DNA of 64,000 nucleotides from Oryzias latipes (taxonomy: Eukaryota; Chordata; Actinopteri; Beloniformes; Adrianichthyidae): positions 24,628,293-24,692,292 of the forward strand of contig NC_019868.2 of assembly GCF_002234675.1 (NCBI RefSeq), written 5' to 3'. The notes beneath the pieces are model-generated. The model did not search any database. It was not told the DNA's origin and saw nothing but the letters and a program-made list of their open reading frames with translations. Of the stretch, positions 47,601 to 58,800 are shown in pieces (positions within the stretch are counted from its first letter, which is position 1; every line of letters begins with the position of its first letter). The position numbers and the translations under genes are program-made.

Positions 47601-50600
47601 TCCTCGTAATTCTTATAATGCTAAATGCAGAATAGCAAAATATGCAATAAAATTGTTCCATAATGTATGGATGAATGCAGTTTCACTTTGTCTCTTTCTT
47701 TGTATTTTTTTAGGCTGCAGAGGAAAGCGGTGAGACTGTAGCTTGCTACGGCGTATGCGTGAGTCTCACAGAGGGGGAGGAAACGCCAAACAGTCGATGG
47801 AGCGTTCAGCGGAAGCTCTCTGAATTCCAGATTCTGCACCGGAAACTTACCGAGGTAACTTCTTTAAATCTAAGTTTGGTCTCATCTCTTCAGATCCGCA
47901 AGAGAAAAAGCTGAAAAAACGAGTAGGTGATGATTTTAAAAACCCAAAAGTGGTTTTGTCCTGTAAACTTCTGCCAAAATGTTGAACTCTTTCTCACTCA
48001 TTTCCAGTGTTTTCCTTCACTAAAGAAGCTCCAGGTACCATCACTGAGTAAACTTCCCTTCAAGTCTATTGACCAGAAGTTCCTGGAAAAGAGTAAAACA
48101 CAGCTCAATGCCTTTCTACAGGTAAACAATAAACCTAAAAGCTTACCATAATTTCCTGACTACGGAGCGCACCAGATTATAAGCCGCACCCATTACATTT
48201 TTAAAGGATAACCCATTTTGTACATACAGAAGCCGCACCGGTCTACAAGCCGCATGTGCCCACATTTAAACGTGTTGTAGAATGAGGATGTGTATGTAAT
48301 GAAACCGCGCGCGTGCGTGTGTGTGTGTGTAGGAGGGAGCGAGAGCGTGCAGCAGAAGTGTGTGGGGGGTTAGTGTTCATGTGTTCATGATTCTTTATTC
48401 ACCCGTTCTGGAGGTTCTGAGGGTCCGAACGGGGAAGTGAACCCCGAAAGATGGAGAGGATCTCCCCTGCATTTTCCGACCACCGTCAGAAAGAAAAAAG
48501 TATTTGCAAGAAAGGTGCAACAATATTTACAAAGAAAGACGGTACACAGAAAGAGTTTTCAAAGTTTTAATGATATACCTGAGCTTTTCTTTCCAAACGG
48601 TGCCTGTGACACGGCAGCAATATGGTAGTAACAGCGCTAACAGGGCTGGTTAAAAAAACATTCTGGTAAAAGTTGCGGAGGGAGAAAAGAAAAAAGCATG
48701 CGCCTATGCGCAGAGGCGCATGGCGCCAAGAGGCAAGCGCTGTGCACAACAGTGACACACCGTAACACAGCGCTGGTTTAAAAAATATAAACGTAAAAGT
48801 CACTGAGAGCTTTCTTCATCTTCCTCCTGTGCACTGAAACCATGGAAGTCTTCTTCCTCAGTGTCGGATTGGAATAGCATCAGATATTCTTCGCCACACA
48901 CTCTCAGTGTCTCCTTCGTTGTCGCTGTCAGTGTCGCTCTCATCCTGAGGCAAATTCACTCCTGAGCTTTTTCATTTTCATCATTTTTCATGATGAGGGT
49001 CTGTTCGTGCTATTCATTCACAAAGCAGGAATTTACATTAAACTTGCATCTTCCTGGACACATTTACCGTATTTCTTCTGCTCGAGCGCCCCTAGCGGCC
49101 GTTAGAAAAAAAGCATAAAAAAATAAATAAAAAAAGCATAAATTAGCCGCATCATTGAATAAGCTGTAGGGTTGAAAGCCTGTGACAAAAGTAGCGACTT
49201 ATAATCCAGAAATTACGGTATATCCTATTAAACTTTCTCAACACAGAAAGATTCCTAACATTAAAGCATCAAAGGGTTAAAACCACTGTTTTGCTTTTTT
49301 ATTTTCCTATAGAATAATCTTGAGGTTCAATTTGGGTCAGTTGATCTGATCAACTCAGGCCAAAGTTTAAGGAGAAATTTAAAAAATGTCACTAGTTCTA
49401 ATAATTAAATCAATAGATGTCATCTATAAAATGTCAGCAGATTCTTGAGTAGTGAATGTAGGTTAGTTTAAAGCTTGTTATCCTAAAACTCCTCGATAGC
49501 TTTAGTTCCAACTTCCCTCACGGGGTTAAAACCGGGCAAACATTTGGCCCACGCAAACCTTTAAGACTGCCGTTGTTCGTACTCATGGTCACACACATTT
49601 TTTTCTATGGGCAGATTTGCAAGTGACAGATCGTAGTGAACACACAAAAAAACCCAAATGGTAACAAAGGGACTTCCCTTTGTGCAGGCATGTTGTACGG
49701 ATTTTTGATCTTTTTCAGTCCCCCCAAATCCTGCGCGCTGTTCATGTGATAAGTGCATGCCTCTTGTGGACTCTTTGCGTGCAGCCTGACAGTTATAAAT
49801 GAGGAAATTAGACAATCAGAGCATAGTTTGTGCAGACATCCTACAGGTGTCCTACGGGCACAACACACATTCAGCTTTTGCGGGTGGTCAGTAAGGCGCC
49901 AGTACCCACACATTACGAACACCTAGAGTGTGAAGCAAGGACACTACGACAGCATCACCTGTATGTCAAACAAATAACTTCATGATACACTTACTGCACA
50001 AAAGACATTTGTACGTTCCATTGTAATGATGTCCCTTTAGGTGGTTGTACAAGTCTCAAGGAGACATCAAGACACACCTGCCTCCCCTTAAGATACAGAC
50101 GCTTCTGTCCTCGACCCTCAACTACCCAAAAACCCACAGCCCCCTTAAGGGTCAACCCCCACATGTGGGTGCATGTGACGAAGACGAAGGCTTAAGAAAG
50201 AGGAGAGCCTAAATGAAAAGTTCCTTCTTGTTTTTTTTATTAAATCCTCCTTGTCCATTGATTTGTTGTAGCGTCTGCTGACAGATGATCGATTGTGCCA
50301 GTCTGAGGTGCTCTACGCGTTTCTCAGCCCATCTCCAGAGCATCTCAAGGTAGCTAATTTCCCACACTGTAAAAACGAAAAAAAAAAAAGCTTTAAGATA
50401 TTAGAGTTAGGATTCAGTGGGAAAGTACTAATGTGCTGTTGAATTTTTGAAGGTGATGTCTATTCAGAAGAAGTCGTCTTTCTCCCTGGCCTCTTTTCTG
50501 GAGAGACTTCCTGGAGATTTCTTCTCCCACACTGAGGTAAAGGCTTGGACACAGCTGCCATGTCATTTTTGAGACTCGTAGCCATCTTGCTTTCACATTT

Positions 50601-52787
50601 ACCTGTCACTCACTGTTCAAAGGAGGACGGCGATGAAGACAGTGATCTGTCAGACTATGGCGATGAAACAGACGGGAGGAAAAATGCCTTGGCTGAACCT
50701 TGCTTTATGCTGATAGGGGAGATTTTTGAACTCAGAGGAAGTGAGTAGTTTTCTTTAAAAAAAAAACCTGCATGTTATATGTCAAATTCCTTTTCTTACA
50801 ACTGTTTTCCCTCTTAGTGTTTAAGTGGGTAAGGAAGACTCTAATTGCACTAGTCCAAGTAACCTTTGGACGAACTATTAACAAGTGAGTATGACTTAAA
50901 CATACTAAAACTCTAAAACATAAAAGGCGACATTCCATCAATTCGATTACTGCAAATATATTTTTATATTTAAATATTTCTTTTGTACCTCATGATAAGT
51001 CAGTTTACTGGATTAGTGAGTCTCTGAATTCATTTTACAGATGTTTTTGTCAGAGTTGCTGCAGCTTTTTATTATTTAGTTGTATATGTATTGAGCTGTG
51101 CAGTGAAGCATTTCACAGGGCGATCATTTTCACGTTAAAGTTCTGATGCTAACATAAACTGTGTGTTTTGTTTTTGTAGACAGATCCGAGACACTGTTAA
51201 CTGGATCTTCAGTGAGCAGATGCTGGTGTGTTACATCAGTGTGTTCAGGGACACCTTCTGGCCAGATGGGAAATTGGCACCACATTTGGAGAGTCGAACT
51301 GATTCTGAGCGTCATGAGACCAAGGAGAGGGCTCAACAGAAGCTGCTAGACAATATTCCAGGTGGAAACGCTTGCAGACATGTCTCATCAGTCCCTAGCT
51401 GCTTTCACACTCCCATCTTGTTCGCCCTGCTTTTGTCCTGCTGCGAGACACAGCGTCTTCCACTAGAACGTTTTGTTCCATCTCTGGATGTAAGAATAAT
51501 TATAACGGAACTAGTTCTGTCTAGAACAAGTTCTGTCTAGGATGGTTTGCTCTAAAAGCCGGGTGACACTAAAGAGACCTGACATGTTCAACTGTGCTCT
51601 GTTAATTCACGGAGTCTGATAATATACGCTTTGACCAAATATTTGATGTTGCTGTGCGTAGAACTTTACGTATATTTACAAGGATAAAGCTCACTGCGCC
51701 CCCTGGGAATCGAACCCAGCATCTAATTCATCCGCTTTAGATAATTCAGTTTGCTAGCCCCCACGTCCACGTTCCAAACGTTTGATGGCCAGATTTCGTG
51801 TTGAGGTGTGGCCTTCCAAATATGCTCACTCACTGATTGGCGAGAGTTGTTGCCAAAAAACTTTAATTCAGGCTAACTTGGAGAAATCCCTGCTCACTGA
51901 GGTCGTTTGACTCCAATACGGCAGCGTTGCAAAATAAATGGCGAGTGAATCGACTTAATTTGGTTGGGGCTGGCAGTAAGCCATTTTCTATGGGTGATGT
52001 CACACTCACTCAGTCCAGTTCTTTTATGCAGTCAATGATTCAACCTCAGGTCTGCCCACCTGTCAGCTGTACTGTTCCTGATCATACTTGGAGAAAACTC
52101 AGATGGTAAATTCTTGTTGGCGCTTATCTTAATGTGTTTGTGAGGGCTTTGCCTGTGTCTGATATGAGTACATTTGAATTGTAATCAAGCATATTCACAA
52201 CATTGTGTTGTGACATTCTTGCTGTGAAGGAAGTCTTATTTTATTGACTGATAAAGACTATATAATCCAGTGAAAGGGAACACAAGGACAGTTTAAAGGA
52301 ACTTATTGTGTGAACTAACACCTGGAGAACTAATGAAATTAGACTGGTTGCTTTTGACAGGAAAATTTTGTGTTAATGTGTGATAGGGCCTTCTGTTTTG
52401 TAGTTGACGTGACTAATAAAAAGATAAATTCTGTTGTACGTTTTTGTCTTCTCTGTACAATGTGAAAGATGTTGTTTTGTGTGAACACCTTTCTTTTTTC
52501 TTATTCCTTAGATGCACTAGCAAATCTTGTTGGCCAGCAGAATGCCCGCTATGGAATCATCAAGATCTTCAATGCACTGCAGGAAGCTAATGCCAACAAA
52601 CATCTTCTCTATGTAAGAAAAAACGCCAAACTGTCCCATGAAACAAACAAAAAAAAAAACAACCAGATATATTCTGTCACTGTAGGAAATGTGAGAATTT
52701 TTGTCTCACTGTCTTTTTCAGGTGTTGATGGAAATGCTACTCAAGGAACTATGTCCTGAACTCAGAGCAGAAGTGGACAATATCTGA
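35642..52787 (+). CDS. snx25: Sorting nexin 25 (PXA-RGS-PX-nexin C), 978 aa
   Basis: SNX25 is an endosomal sorting nexin reported to promote TGF-beta receptor turnover. Exons: 35642-35998, 37522-37606, 39776-39992, 40575-40747, 44634-44820, 45195-45265, 45375-45565, 45670-45801, 46111-46260, 46478-46603, 46709-46873, 47214-47345, 47714-47854, 48008-48121, 50272-50349, 50453-50536, 50623-50740, 50818-50884, 51180-51361, 52512-52612, 52722-52787; total 2,937 nt, in frame throughout. Order: two hydrophobic helices (FVPAFCLGVVAAVVFQLAW...), PXA (DYAYRDYILSWYAPLSRDEG), RGS (QFDEILCNPGYREHFRVYME), coiled coil, PX (WSVQRKLSEFQILHRKLTE...LPSLSKLPFKSIDQKF), nexin C (FKWVRKTLIALVQVTFGRTI). The match to mammalian SNX25 is strong along the whole length. 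The donor after exon 5 is GC, not GT. Met 35720 is an alternative start, giving 952 residues. Introns are rich in mobile DNA. Confidence 0.95.
36000..37521. other. snx25 intron 1
   Basis: AT-rich with A/C-rich runs (AAACAAACAAACAAAT near 36440). Nothing further recognised. Confidence 0.5.
37826..38243. repeat. MITE-like repeat (TTAAAGACCCACTC family)
   Basis: The right end GGTCGGAGTGGGTCTTTAA is clear; the left end is degenerate. It has the family's G-rich core and CGCGCCAACCATCCTGCCC, then ACAACTCGGAGGTGAATTTC as in the copy at 33250-33290. Located in snx25 intron 2. Confidence 0.65.
38604..39055. repeat. MITE-like repeat (TTAAAGACCCACTC family), opposite orientation
   Basis: Starts GGAGACCCACTTTGATCATC and ends near TTTTTATCGGAGAGAAAC. 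It carries CATCTGCTCCTGATTCCCAAC and AGAGAAATACTCAGAAATGC. Located in snx25 intron 2, 360 bp after the previous copy. Confidence 0.65.
41893..43726. mobile_element. hAT-like non-autonomous element, inner copy, 8-bp TSD
   Basis: Starts CAGGGCTCCAGACTGCGACC and ends AGTCTGGAGCCCTG. The exact 8-bp duplication CGGTAAAC lies at 41885-41892 and 43727-43734. Subterminal GCGACCATTTGGTCGCATTT is a hairpin. 1,834 bp, no intact coding frame. It landed inside the older element 41215-43919. Confidence 0.92.
42383..42600. mobile_element. Third hAT-like fragment nested inside the inner copy
   Basis: CAGGGGTCTCAAACTCTCGG, followed by GCCCGCAGGCTATTTGC, is a familiar hAT (Charlie-like) left end. I did not find the matching right end, so the extent is approximate. 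Confidence 0.5.
44821..44822 (+). other. GC splice donor of snx25 intron 5
   Basis: Exon 5 must end CTCAG to join TATCAGATAGTGG of exon 6 (residues KQLR then YQIVVEII, conserved in SNX25). The intron then begins GCATGA, not GT, and ends with TTAG. GC-AG introns are a known minor class. Confidence 0.75.
48145..49218. mobile_element. Non-autonomous DNA element with TA TSD (unclassified)
   Basis: Left CCATAATTTCCTGACTACGG and right TAATCCAGAAATTACGG are inverted relatives; ATTATAAGCCGC near the left matches GCGACTTATAAT near the right. TA flanks both ends. 1,074 bp, with a (GT)n run near 48318. No transposase. It lies in snx25 intron 14. Confidence 0.65.
49219..50271. other. snx25 intron 14, remainder
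   Basis: No exon found. The stretch 49500-50215 looks like a diverged repeat (mixed composition, CCCTTAAGGGTCAACCCCC near 50140), but I could not bound or name it. Confidence 0.4.
51690..51765 (-). repeat. tRNA-like fragment (SINE head or tRNA pseudogene)
   Basis: On the minus strand there is a perfect T arm, CTGGG-TTCGATT-CCCAG, followed by GGGGCGC. Upstream is an A-box-like TAGCAAACTG. The 5' strand of the acceptor stem does not pair, so it is not a functional tRNA. Located in snx25 intron 19. Confidence 0.45.
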
Positions 52788-53805
52788 CCATGCACAGAAG
52801 ACGAACACTCACACTCATTCTGAGGTTCCACCAGATCATTTTCCTGGCCTTTCCGTTCCTGACCAATCACACACTGCCATTCCAGCCGGGAGAATGAAGC
52901 TTCTGATGGACAGCAACTCTTTTGGCCAGCTTTAAAACTCACACCGTCTCAGTTAATATTAGTGTGTTATGAAGTGAAAAAAGAAAAAAAAAAGCTGAGC
53001 CATCATGAGGCAGATTTGAAGGGAGGCACTGGTGCAAATCTTAAACTAAAGGGGGGAAAAAATGAACGTGGGTTTGACTTTTCTTCGGGGAAGTTGTTTA
53101 ATTACACTGATCACATTTTTAGCCCTCATTCACAAAGTACAAACTGTATTTTTGACTTTTCAGTAATTTACATGTTTTCCTTTTTCCCCCTCCAATTGCA
53201 CTACATATCTGGATAAATTCTAGGGCAGAATTAAAATGTTCTAAATGACAAAAACAATGACAAAGTAATTCAGATAAATAGTAAATTTCTGAGGCAGGTG
53301 GTCTGCAGATGAACTGTTGAACACACTCAAAGATTATAGACCTCCAAAGATTCAGACCACTGAACCTTCTTAAACACAACCTGAGCAACATTTGTGTTTC
53401 TGTGATTCTCGTCAAAGCTTATAATTGTGCAATATAATTTCGTGTAAAAGTCATTGTGATTTTATTTATAATTGATAGATTTTATTTTTACCAATTTGTT
53501 TAGAGAGCATTTATATGAGCAATAAATCACAAAGTTAATGTAGCGTTTGTGTTTCTGGATTTTTGTACATAATTATGGGTACAGATGATACAAAACATTT
53601 AATTCTCAAAAAACATAACTCTGGAGATGATATAAATCAACCAGTTTCAAACTTTTTTTAGCCGATTAGTATGGAAAAAAAACAAGGTAAAACTGTGTTA
53701 ACAGAGTTAAAGTGGCCATGTGTGTCTCTATTACACAACTAGTCAGCCTTTATATACATTCATAATATGCACTATTTAAGACTAATGTGATGATAAATTC
53801 TCCGA
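52788..53805 (+). other. snx25 3' UTR and following intergenic sequence
   Basis: The most likely polyadenylation signal is AATAAA at about 53520 (GCAATAAATCAC), about 730 bp after the stop. No other gene. Confidence 0.4.
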
Positions 53806-54757
53806 TGACTCTGTGGTTGTGGGGTGTATAAGCGGTGGGCGGGAGGAGGAGTACAGGAGGCTGGTGGACGGATTTGTGGAGTGGGCTGGTGAGAATCACC
53901 TGCTGCTCAACGTGGACAAGACCAGGGAAATGGTGATCGACTTCCGGAGGAAAAGGACTGTCTTACAACCTCTTTGCATCCTGGGAAAGGATGTGGAAGT
54001 GGTGGAGGAGTACAAATACCTGGGTGTGACCATTGACAGCAGACTGAGCTGGAGGAGCCACAGTACTGCTGTGTACAAGAAGGCCTGCAGTAGACTCTAC
54101 TTCTTAAAGAAGCTGAGGTCTTTCAATGTGTGCAGCAAGATGCTGGAGATCTTCTGCCAGTCTGTGGTAGCCAGCACGTTATTCTCCTCCGTGGTCTGCT
54201 GGGGAAGCAGTAGTGCAGTCAGTGACACCAACAGACTGACCAAGCTGATCAGGAAGGCAGGTTCTGTCATTGGCTGCAAACAGGACACATTTGAAACAGT
54301 GATGGAGAGGAGGTCACTGAACAGACTCCTTTCAATCATGGACAACCCAGAGCATCCTCTCCACCCTGTTCTGGACAAACAGCGGAGCTCCTTCTCTAGA
54401 AGACTCAGACAGCTCCGCTCCAAAAATGCCCGGTACCGGAAATCTTTCCTACCCAATACCATAACCCTTTTCAATAACTCACAATCCAGAAGATAACCTT
54501 TGCACAGTTTCTTTTTTTCTCTTCTTCTCTATTTTTGCACATTGCTTTTGCACATCTCTTTACTTACACTGTTTTGTAAATAGCTTTTTAAATTATACCA
54601 CATTTTCCTTTTTCTTGTTTTTATTTTCATTTTTTTTATTTTTTTATTTTATATTATTCTTAGTCTTTTTTCCCCCTGTCTGTTGTTATGGTAACAAACA
54701 AATTTCCCACGAGTGGGATCAATAAAGTACTTCTGATTCTGATTCTGACATGGGCCA
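53806..54757 (+). mobile_element. LINE (L2-like), 5'-truncated, 3' end of ORF2 intact
   Basis: A 227-codon open frame (53813-54496) encodes the end of reverse transcriptase: EYRRLVDGFVEWAGENHLLL, NVDKTREMVIDFRR, EYKYLGVTIDSRLSWRSH, then RSLNRLLSIMDNPEHPLHPV. The copy starts just after the catalytic YxDD block, so the enzyme is dead. A 3' UTR and a (GATTCT) tail end it at 54757. The frame is unbroken and the tail sharp, so insertion looks recent. The L2 label is from recalled sequence style. Confidence 0.88.
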
Positions 54758-55837
54758 GCCTTCTATTTAAATGACATTTTCCAGTCTTAATTTAAGGATT
54801 TCAAAAATATACACCCTCTTTGGATATTTTGCTCCTATCATGAAATTTCGCTTTTACACAACTAAAATTTATAGGAAAAAAAACTTTAATCAAAGTCAAA
54901 AAGGCAAAGTAAACTTTATTGTCAATATCGATAATGTTTTCACATAATTAGAAATTGAAATTCAGTTTCTCTCAGTGAAAACAAAATCCTACATGTCAAT
55001 AAAGCAAAATATATAAAAATTGTAATTGTTTGCATAATTATTAACCCCCTTCAAGTCAGTATTGAGTAGATGCACTTTGGCTACAATCACAACACTGGTT
55101 CAGTGTGGAAAAGTCACAGTTTAAAAAAAATGTTATTTACTAAAGCGATTAACTGATGGGAAGAACCTACGCAACGCAAGCACGTGATCACTTCTCCATA
55201 AATAAAGTAACGAGGATCAGACAATATATTCAAATGCGTATAGAATTATTTGACACTTTAAAATTTATTTGTAAAGGCTTAAACAAACAAGTCCTTTGGT
55301 GTTTTAATTTGACAGGTACAAACCGGAACTAGTTTGAGCTGACGTCACATCGATGATAGTTAAGCTGACGAACTGATCTGCTGCGCTAACATTTCCTTAA
55401 CTAAATACCCCATTAAATGGTAAGTTTGCGTTGTTTATTCTAAAGAGTGAGAACAACACACGCTTTAATTTGTTTTTATAAACACTTCTTGGATCAATGC
55501 TAAGCATTTTCTTTTCCTAAACTGTTTTTATATAGGTGTGCTACGTTGATTCAGTTAATAAAGCTAACAAGTTAGCTTAAACTTGGTAGCTGTAACGGAA
55601 CTGATGCACGGTATTTGGGCAATATTTGCACTCTTAAAATTGTTTAATTAATAAAATAAAAAGAGCGGATGAGTTATCGCGGGGTGGAGTGTGGGACGCT
55701 TTTCTTTGCCGTTGCCTGTGACAACGGTCAATTAAAGAGACAGGAGCCTTAATATCTCGCGTGTTCTGCTTCACGCGCTAAAATACACACACAAATGTCA
55801 TTTTCGCGCTTTCAGTTTGCAACTGTGGCTTCGTTCA
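54758..55837 (+). promoter_or_regulatory. Intergenic and 5' region of cspp1
   Basis: A likely non-coding first exon ends at 55419 before GTAAGT. The next acceptor (CGCTTTCAG, ending 55815) opens the exon with the start codon. No TATA box stands out. The first 500 bp show nothing recognisable. Confidence 0.4.
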
Positions 55838-58800
55838 ATGGAGCTCGACGACGAACTTGAGAACTTCATCAGAGAACGGAAGGCGCGGGTGGTTCTAGAT
55901 AAGGCCAGCCTGAAGCAGGACCCTCCTTACATGGAAATAAAGGTGAATGAACATGAAAAACCCTTTAGTTTCTGAAGGCTATTGTGCATCAGGTAACAAT
56001 AACAATATTTTAAATGCTTTATGAGACATTTCTGTTGGGCTACATTTGTTACTATTTTATAAAAACAAAGCAATATTTTCGGGACCATTTTGTGACAAAA
56101 CTTACATTCTTAAATGTAGCCGCAAATTAAGTAAGAAGAACTGTGTTGTTTATTTATAAAATTACTAACACACAAAGTCATTCAAATATTGACTTAATAA
56201 ATGTATGACATTAACTTTTGACAAAATATTTAAGTCCTGAATAACAAAATGAATGTAAAGCAGGCATGTCCAAAGTCCGGCTCATCATGTCTAAATCTCT
56301 ACCAGCCTGCAGGCTGTTGTCATAAAAACAGTAACATGTGGCACTTTTTAAGGACCTATATCTATGATTTCTTGATTATGATTGGCTGAATTATGTTAGA
56401 GGCCGTTGTAAACCTGTGACAACAACCCGGTCTTCAAATCAGAAGTTCTCAGTAATTTGGGTAAAAATGTATTTTAAGTTTATTTCTGTTCTATGTGAAG
56501 AAATGAAAAGTTTTAGGGTTACGTAATTATCATTTGCTTACACGCTATAATTACCACAATAGGATGGTCTCAGTTCTATCTTTTAGTAAGAAACCAATGA
56601 CCTGAAAAGTTCTGATTATACAAGAATAGGATGTTCCTGTTGTTCCTGATTAAATGACCCACGTTCATGTGTGCAACCTTCAGTTTCCAATAATAAAAAG
56701 AGGCTCCGTGCACCAGGAAGGGAGAACTCCTCTGTGATAGTTCACGCTGTGACAGACTGATTCTCCTTCTGCAGAAGTCTAGCAAAAATTCTCATCTCCT
56801 GTGTGGTTATTCTCTATATTAAGGAAAAACCCTGACAAAAAGTATCCCATTTGGAAAAATAATGAACCATTTCATGTTTTTATAGGTTTCACTCGTTTTC
56901 ACCTCACCACATCTGGCCCTTTTTGCAAACACCTCTGATGCAAAGTCTCATGTATTGCATATCTGTGTGGAATTGAACAGAAATGAAAAAGATTAATGTG
57001 CAGATTCTGGTATTTTCTAAAAAACTGTCTTGCCACAATCACTTTAGGGGAAGTGTCAGAAGAATTGCACAGCTGGTTATAATAAAATGTGTTGTTTTTT
57101 TTTGGACAGACAAATCTGCACAAAGCTTACAGTGGATCTGCGGTGAAAGAGAACATCCCACCCAAATCTAAAGGTCAGGGAAGAGGTATCTATCAGGAAT
57201 TCATTCTCCTCCTTACCTTGATGCACAAAAGCTTTTTTAAAACATCTTTTGAATGTTTGAGATAAGACTTTCACCCTTTGCTTGTCTCAATCATTTCTTT
57301 TCTCAGATGAGAGTGTGGGTCTGCCTTTAGGTGTGGAGTATGAGAAGAAGAAACACCAGCTGCAACGTGAGCTCCGGATGGACTACAGGCGCTACATGGC
57401 TCAGGTGAAAGTCACACAAGGTTGTCATTTAAGCAGGCCATGAATACATGTATGTGATCTTAGACGTCACTGTTGGCTTTGTTGTGTATCTGGCAACAGG
57501 TGGGACTGTATTGTAATTAAACTTTAATGACCCGCCCCGATCATCTTTTGAGCTTTTTTTTAAAGTGTTCCCAGTGGTCTTTTGACTATGATGATGCTGT
57601 TTTTACCCAAAAAAACAGGAGTTCGTTAGAAACTTGCTTACTTAGTTATGGATGGGACCAGTTGGGTGGAGCAACCCCGCCCCCCCTTCCCCTCCCTGTT
57701 GCTGAGAGCGCTCTGTTTAAGGCCAGCAGGGAGCTTGTTTTTCTCGCCCAGTGCATTTTCTGTCACAAATAAAGTATTTTTCAAACTGCTTTTTTTTTTC
57801 TTCTGCTCCTGATTCACAACAACTTGAATAAAGAAATACTCAGAAATGCAATTTTGAGCTAAATTTTCAAAATAAACGTCCTCCCTTATGAGAAAAACGG
57901 ACAAGAACATGTTAAAAAAAAAAAAACACCATTTTTATAGGAGTGGGTCTTTAAGCCTAATCTAATTTTCCATATGTTAACACAGTTATAATTTTTCTTC
58001 TTTGTTTAATACGGATAAAGCAGTAGATATATATTTTTTCTGAACGGAAAAATATTGAACTGAGTTTTTTGTTCACTGCATAAAATCTCAAATCTTCTGT
58101 TAATGCTTCTGCAGCCTGAAGATATTTTGTGACCAATATGTGTTTTAACCATCGGATAATTCAGCACACAAAGAATAAAGTAAAAAAACAACAAACAGCT
58201 CTGTAATTTCCAAGTAGAGGAATGAGATAACACATTTTTACCAATCTGCTCTTGACGTTCATGATTAATCGTTCATGATTTCTCTATAGTTACGTTTAAC
58301 AAAACAAACAACACATCAAGGTTTTTTTTTTTCCTGGCAGCATCCACTCGGAGACTCGGCAAGTATTTTTCCCAAACATCAGTTACTGCTGCAGAGGGAT
58401 GCAGCCACGATGACGGAGGACTCTGGGTCCAGGGCGTCTGAAGATGATGGGGGCTTTTCGTCGGTGCTCTCCAGGCATCAAAACCGGCGTGGAAGACCTA
58501 TAGATCTGGAGGAAGAGGATTTCTTTCAAGATGAGCTTCCAGTAGGCAGAAGGCGCCAGGAAACGGCAAATGAACTAATGGATGAGGAGAGCCAGGCCAT
58601 TAGAAATAATATTAGGTAAATTAACTTTTTTTTCTTCTTTTTTTGTGATTTATTTCTCACATAAATGCTCTCTTTTCTTTATTAATTTGCTTGTCCATCT
58701 GTTTTTTTTCCATAATATTTCTTTCTTTATTTTTAGGGAAAAGAGAGAGAATGGAGAAGACCTCAGGAGAGATGGAAGGAGAATAAGAACACAGAACAAA

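Noticed and set aside
51690-51765. Functional tRNA gene
   Set aside because: Only the T arm is good; the acceptor stem does not pair and the anticodon arm is unclear.
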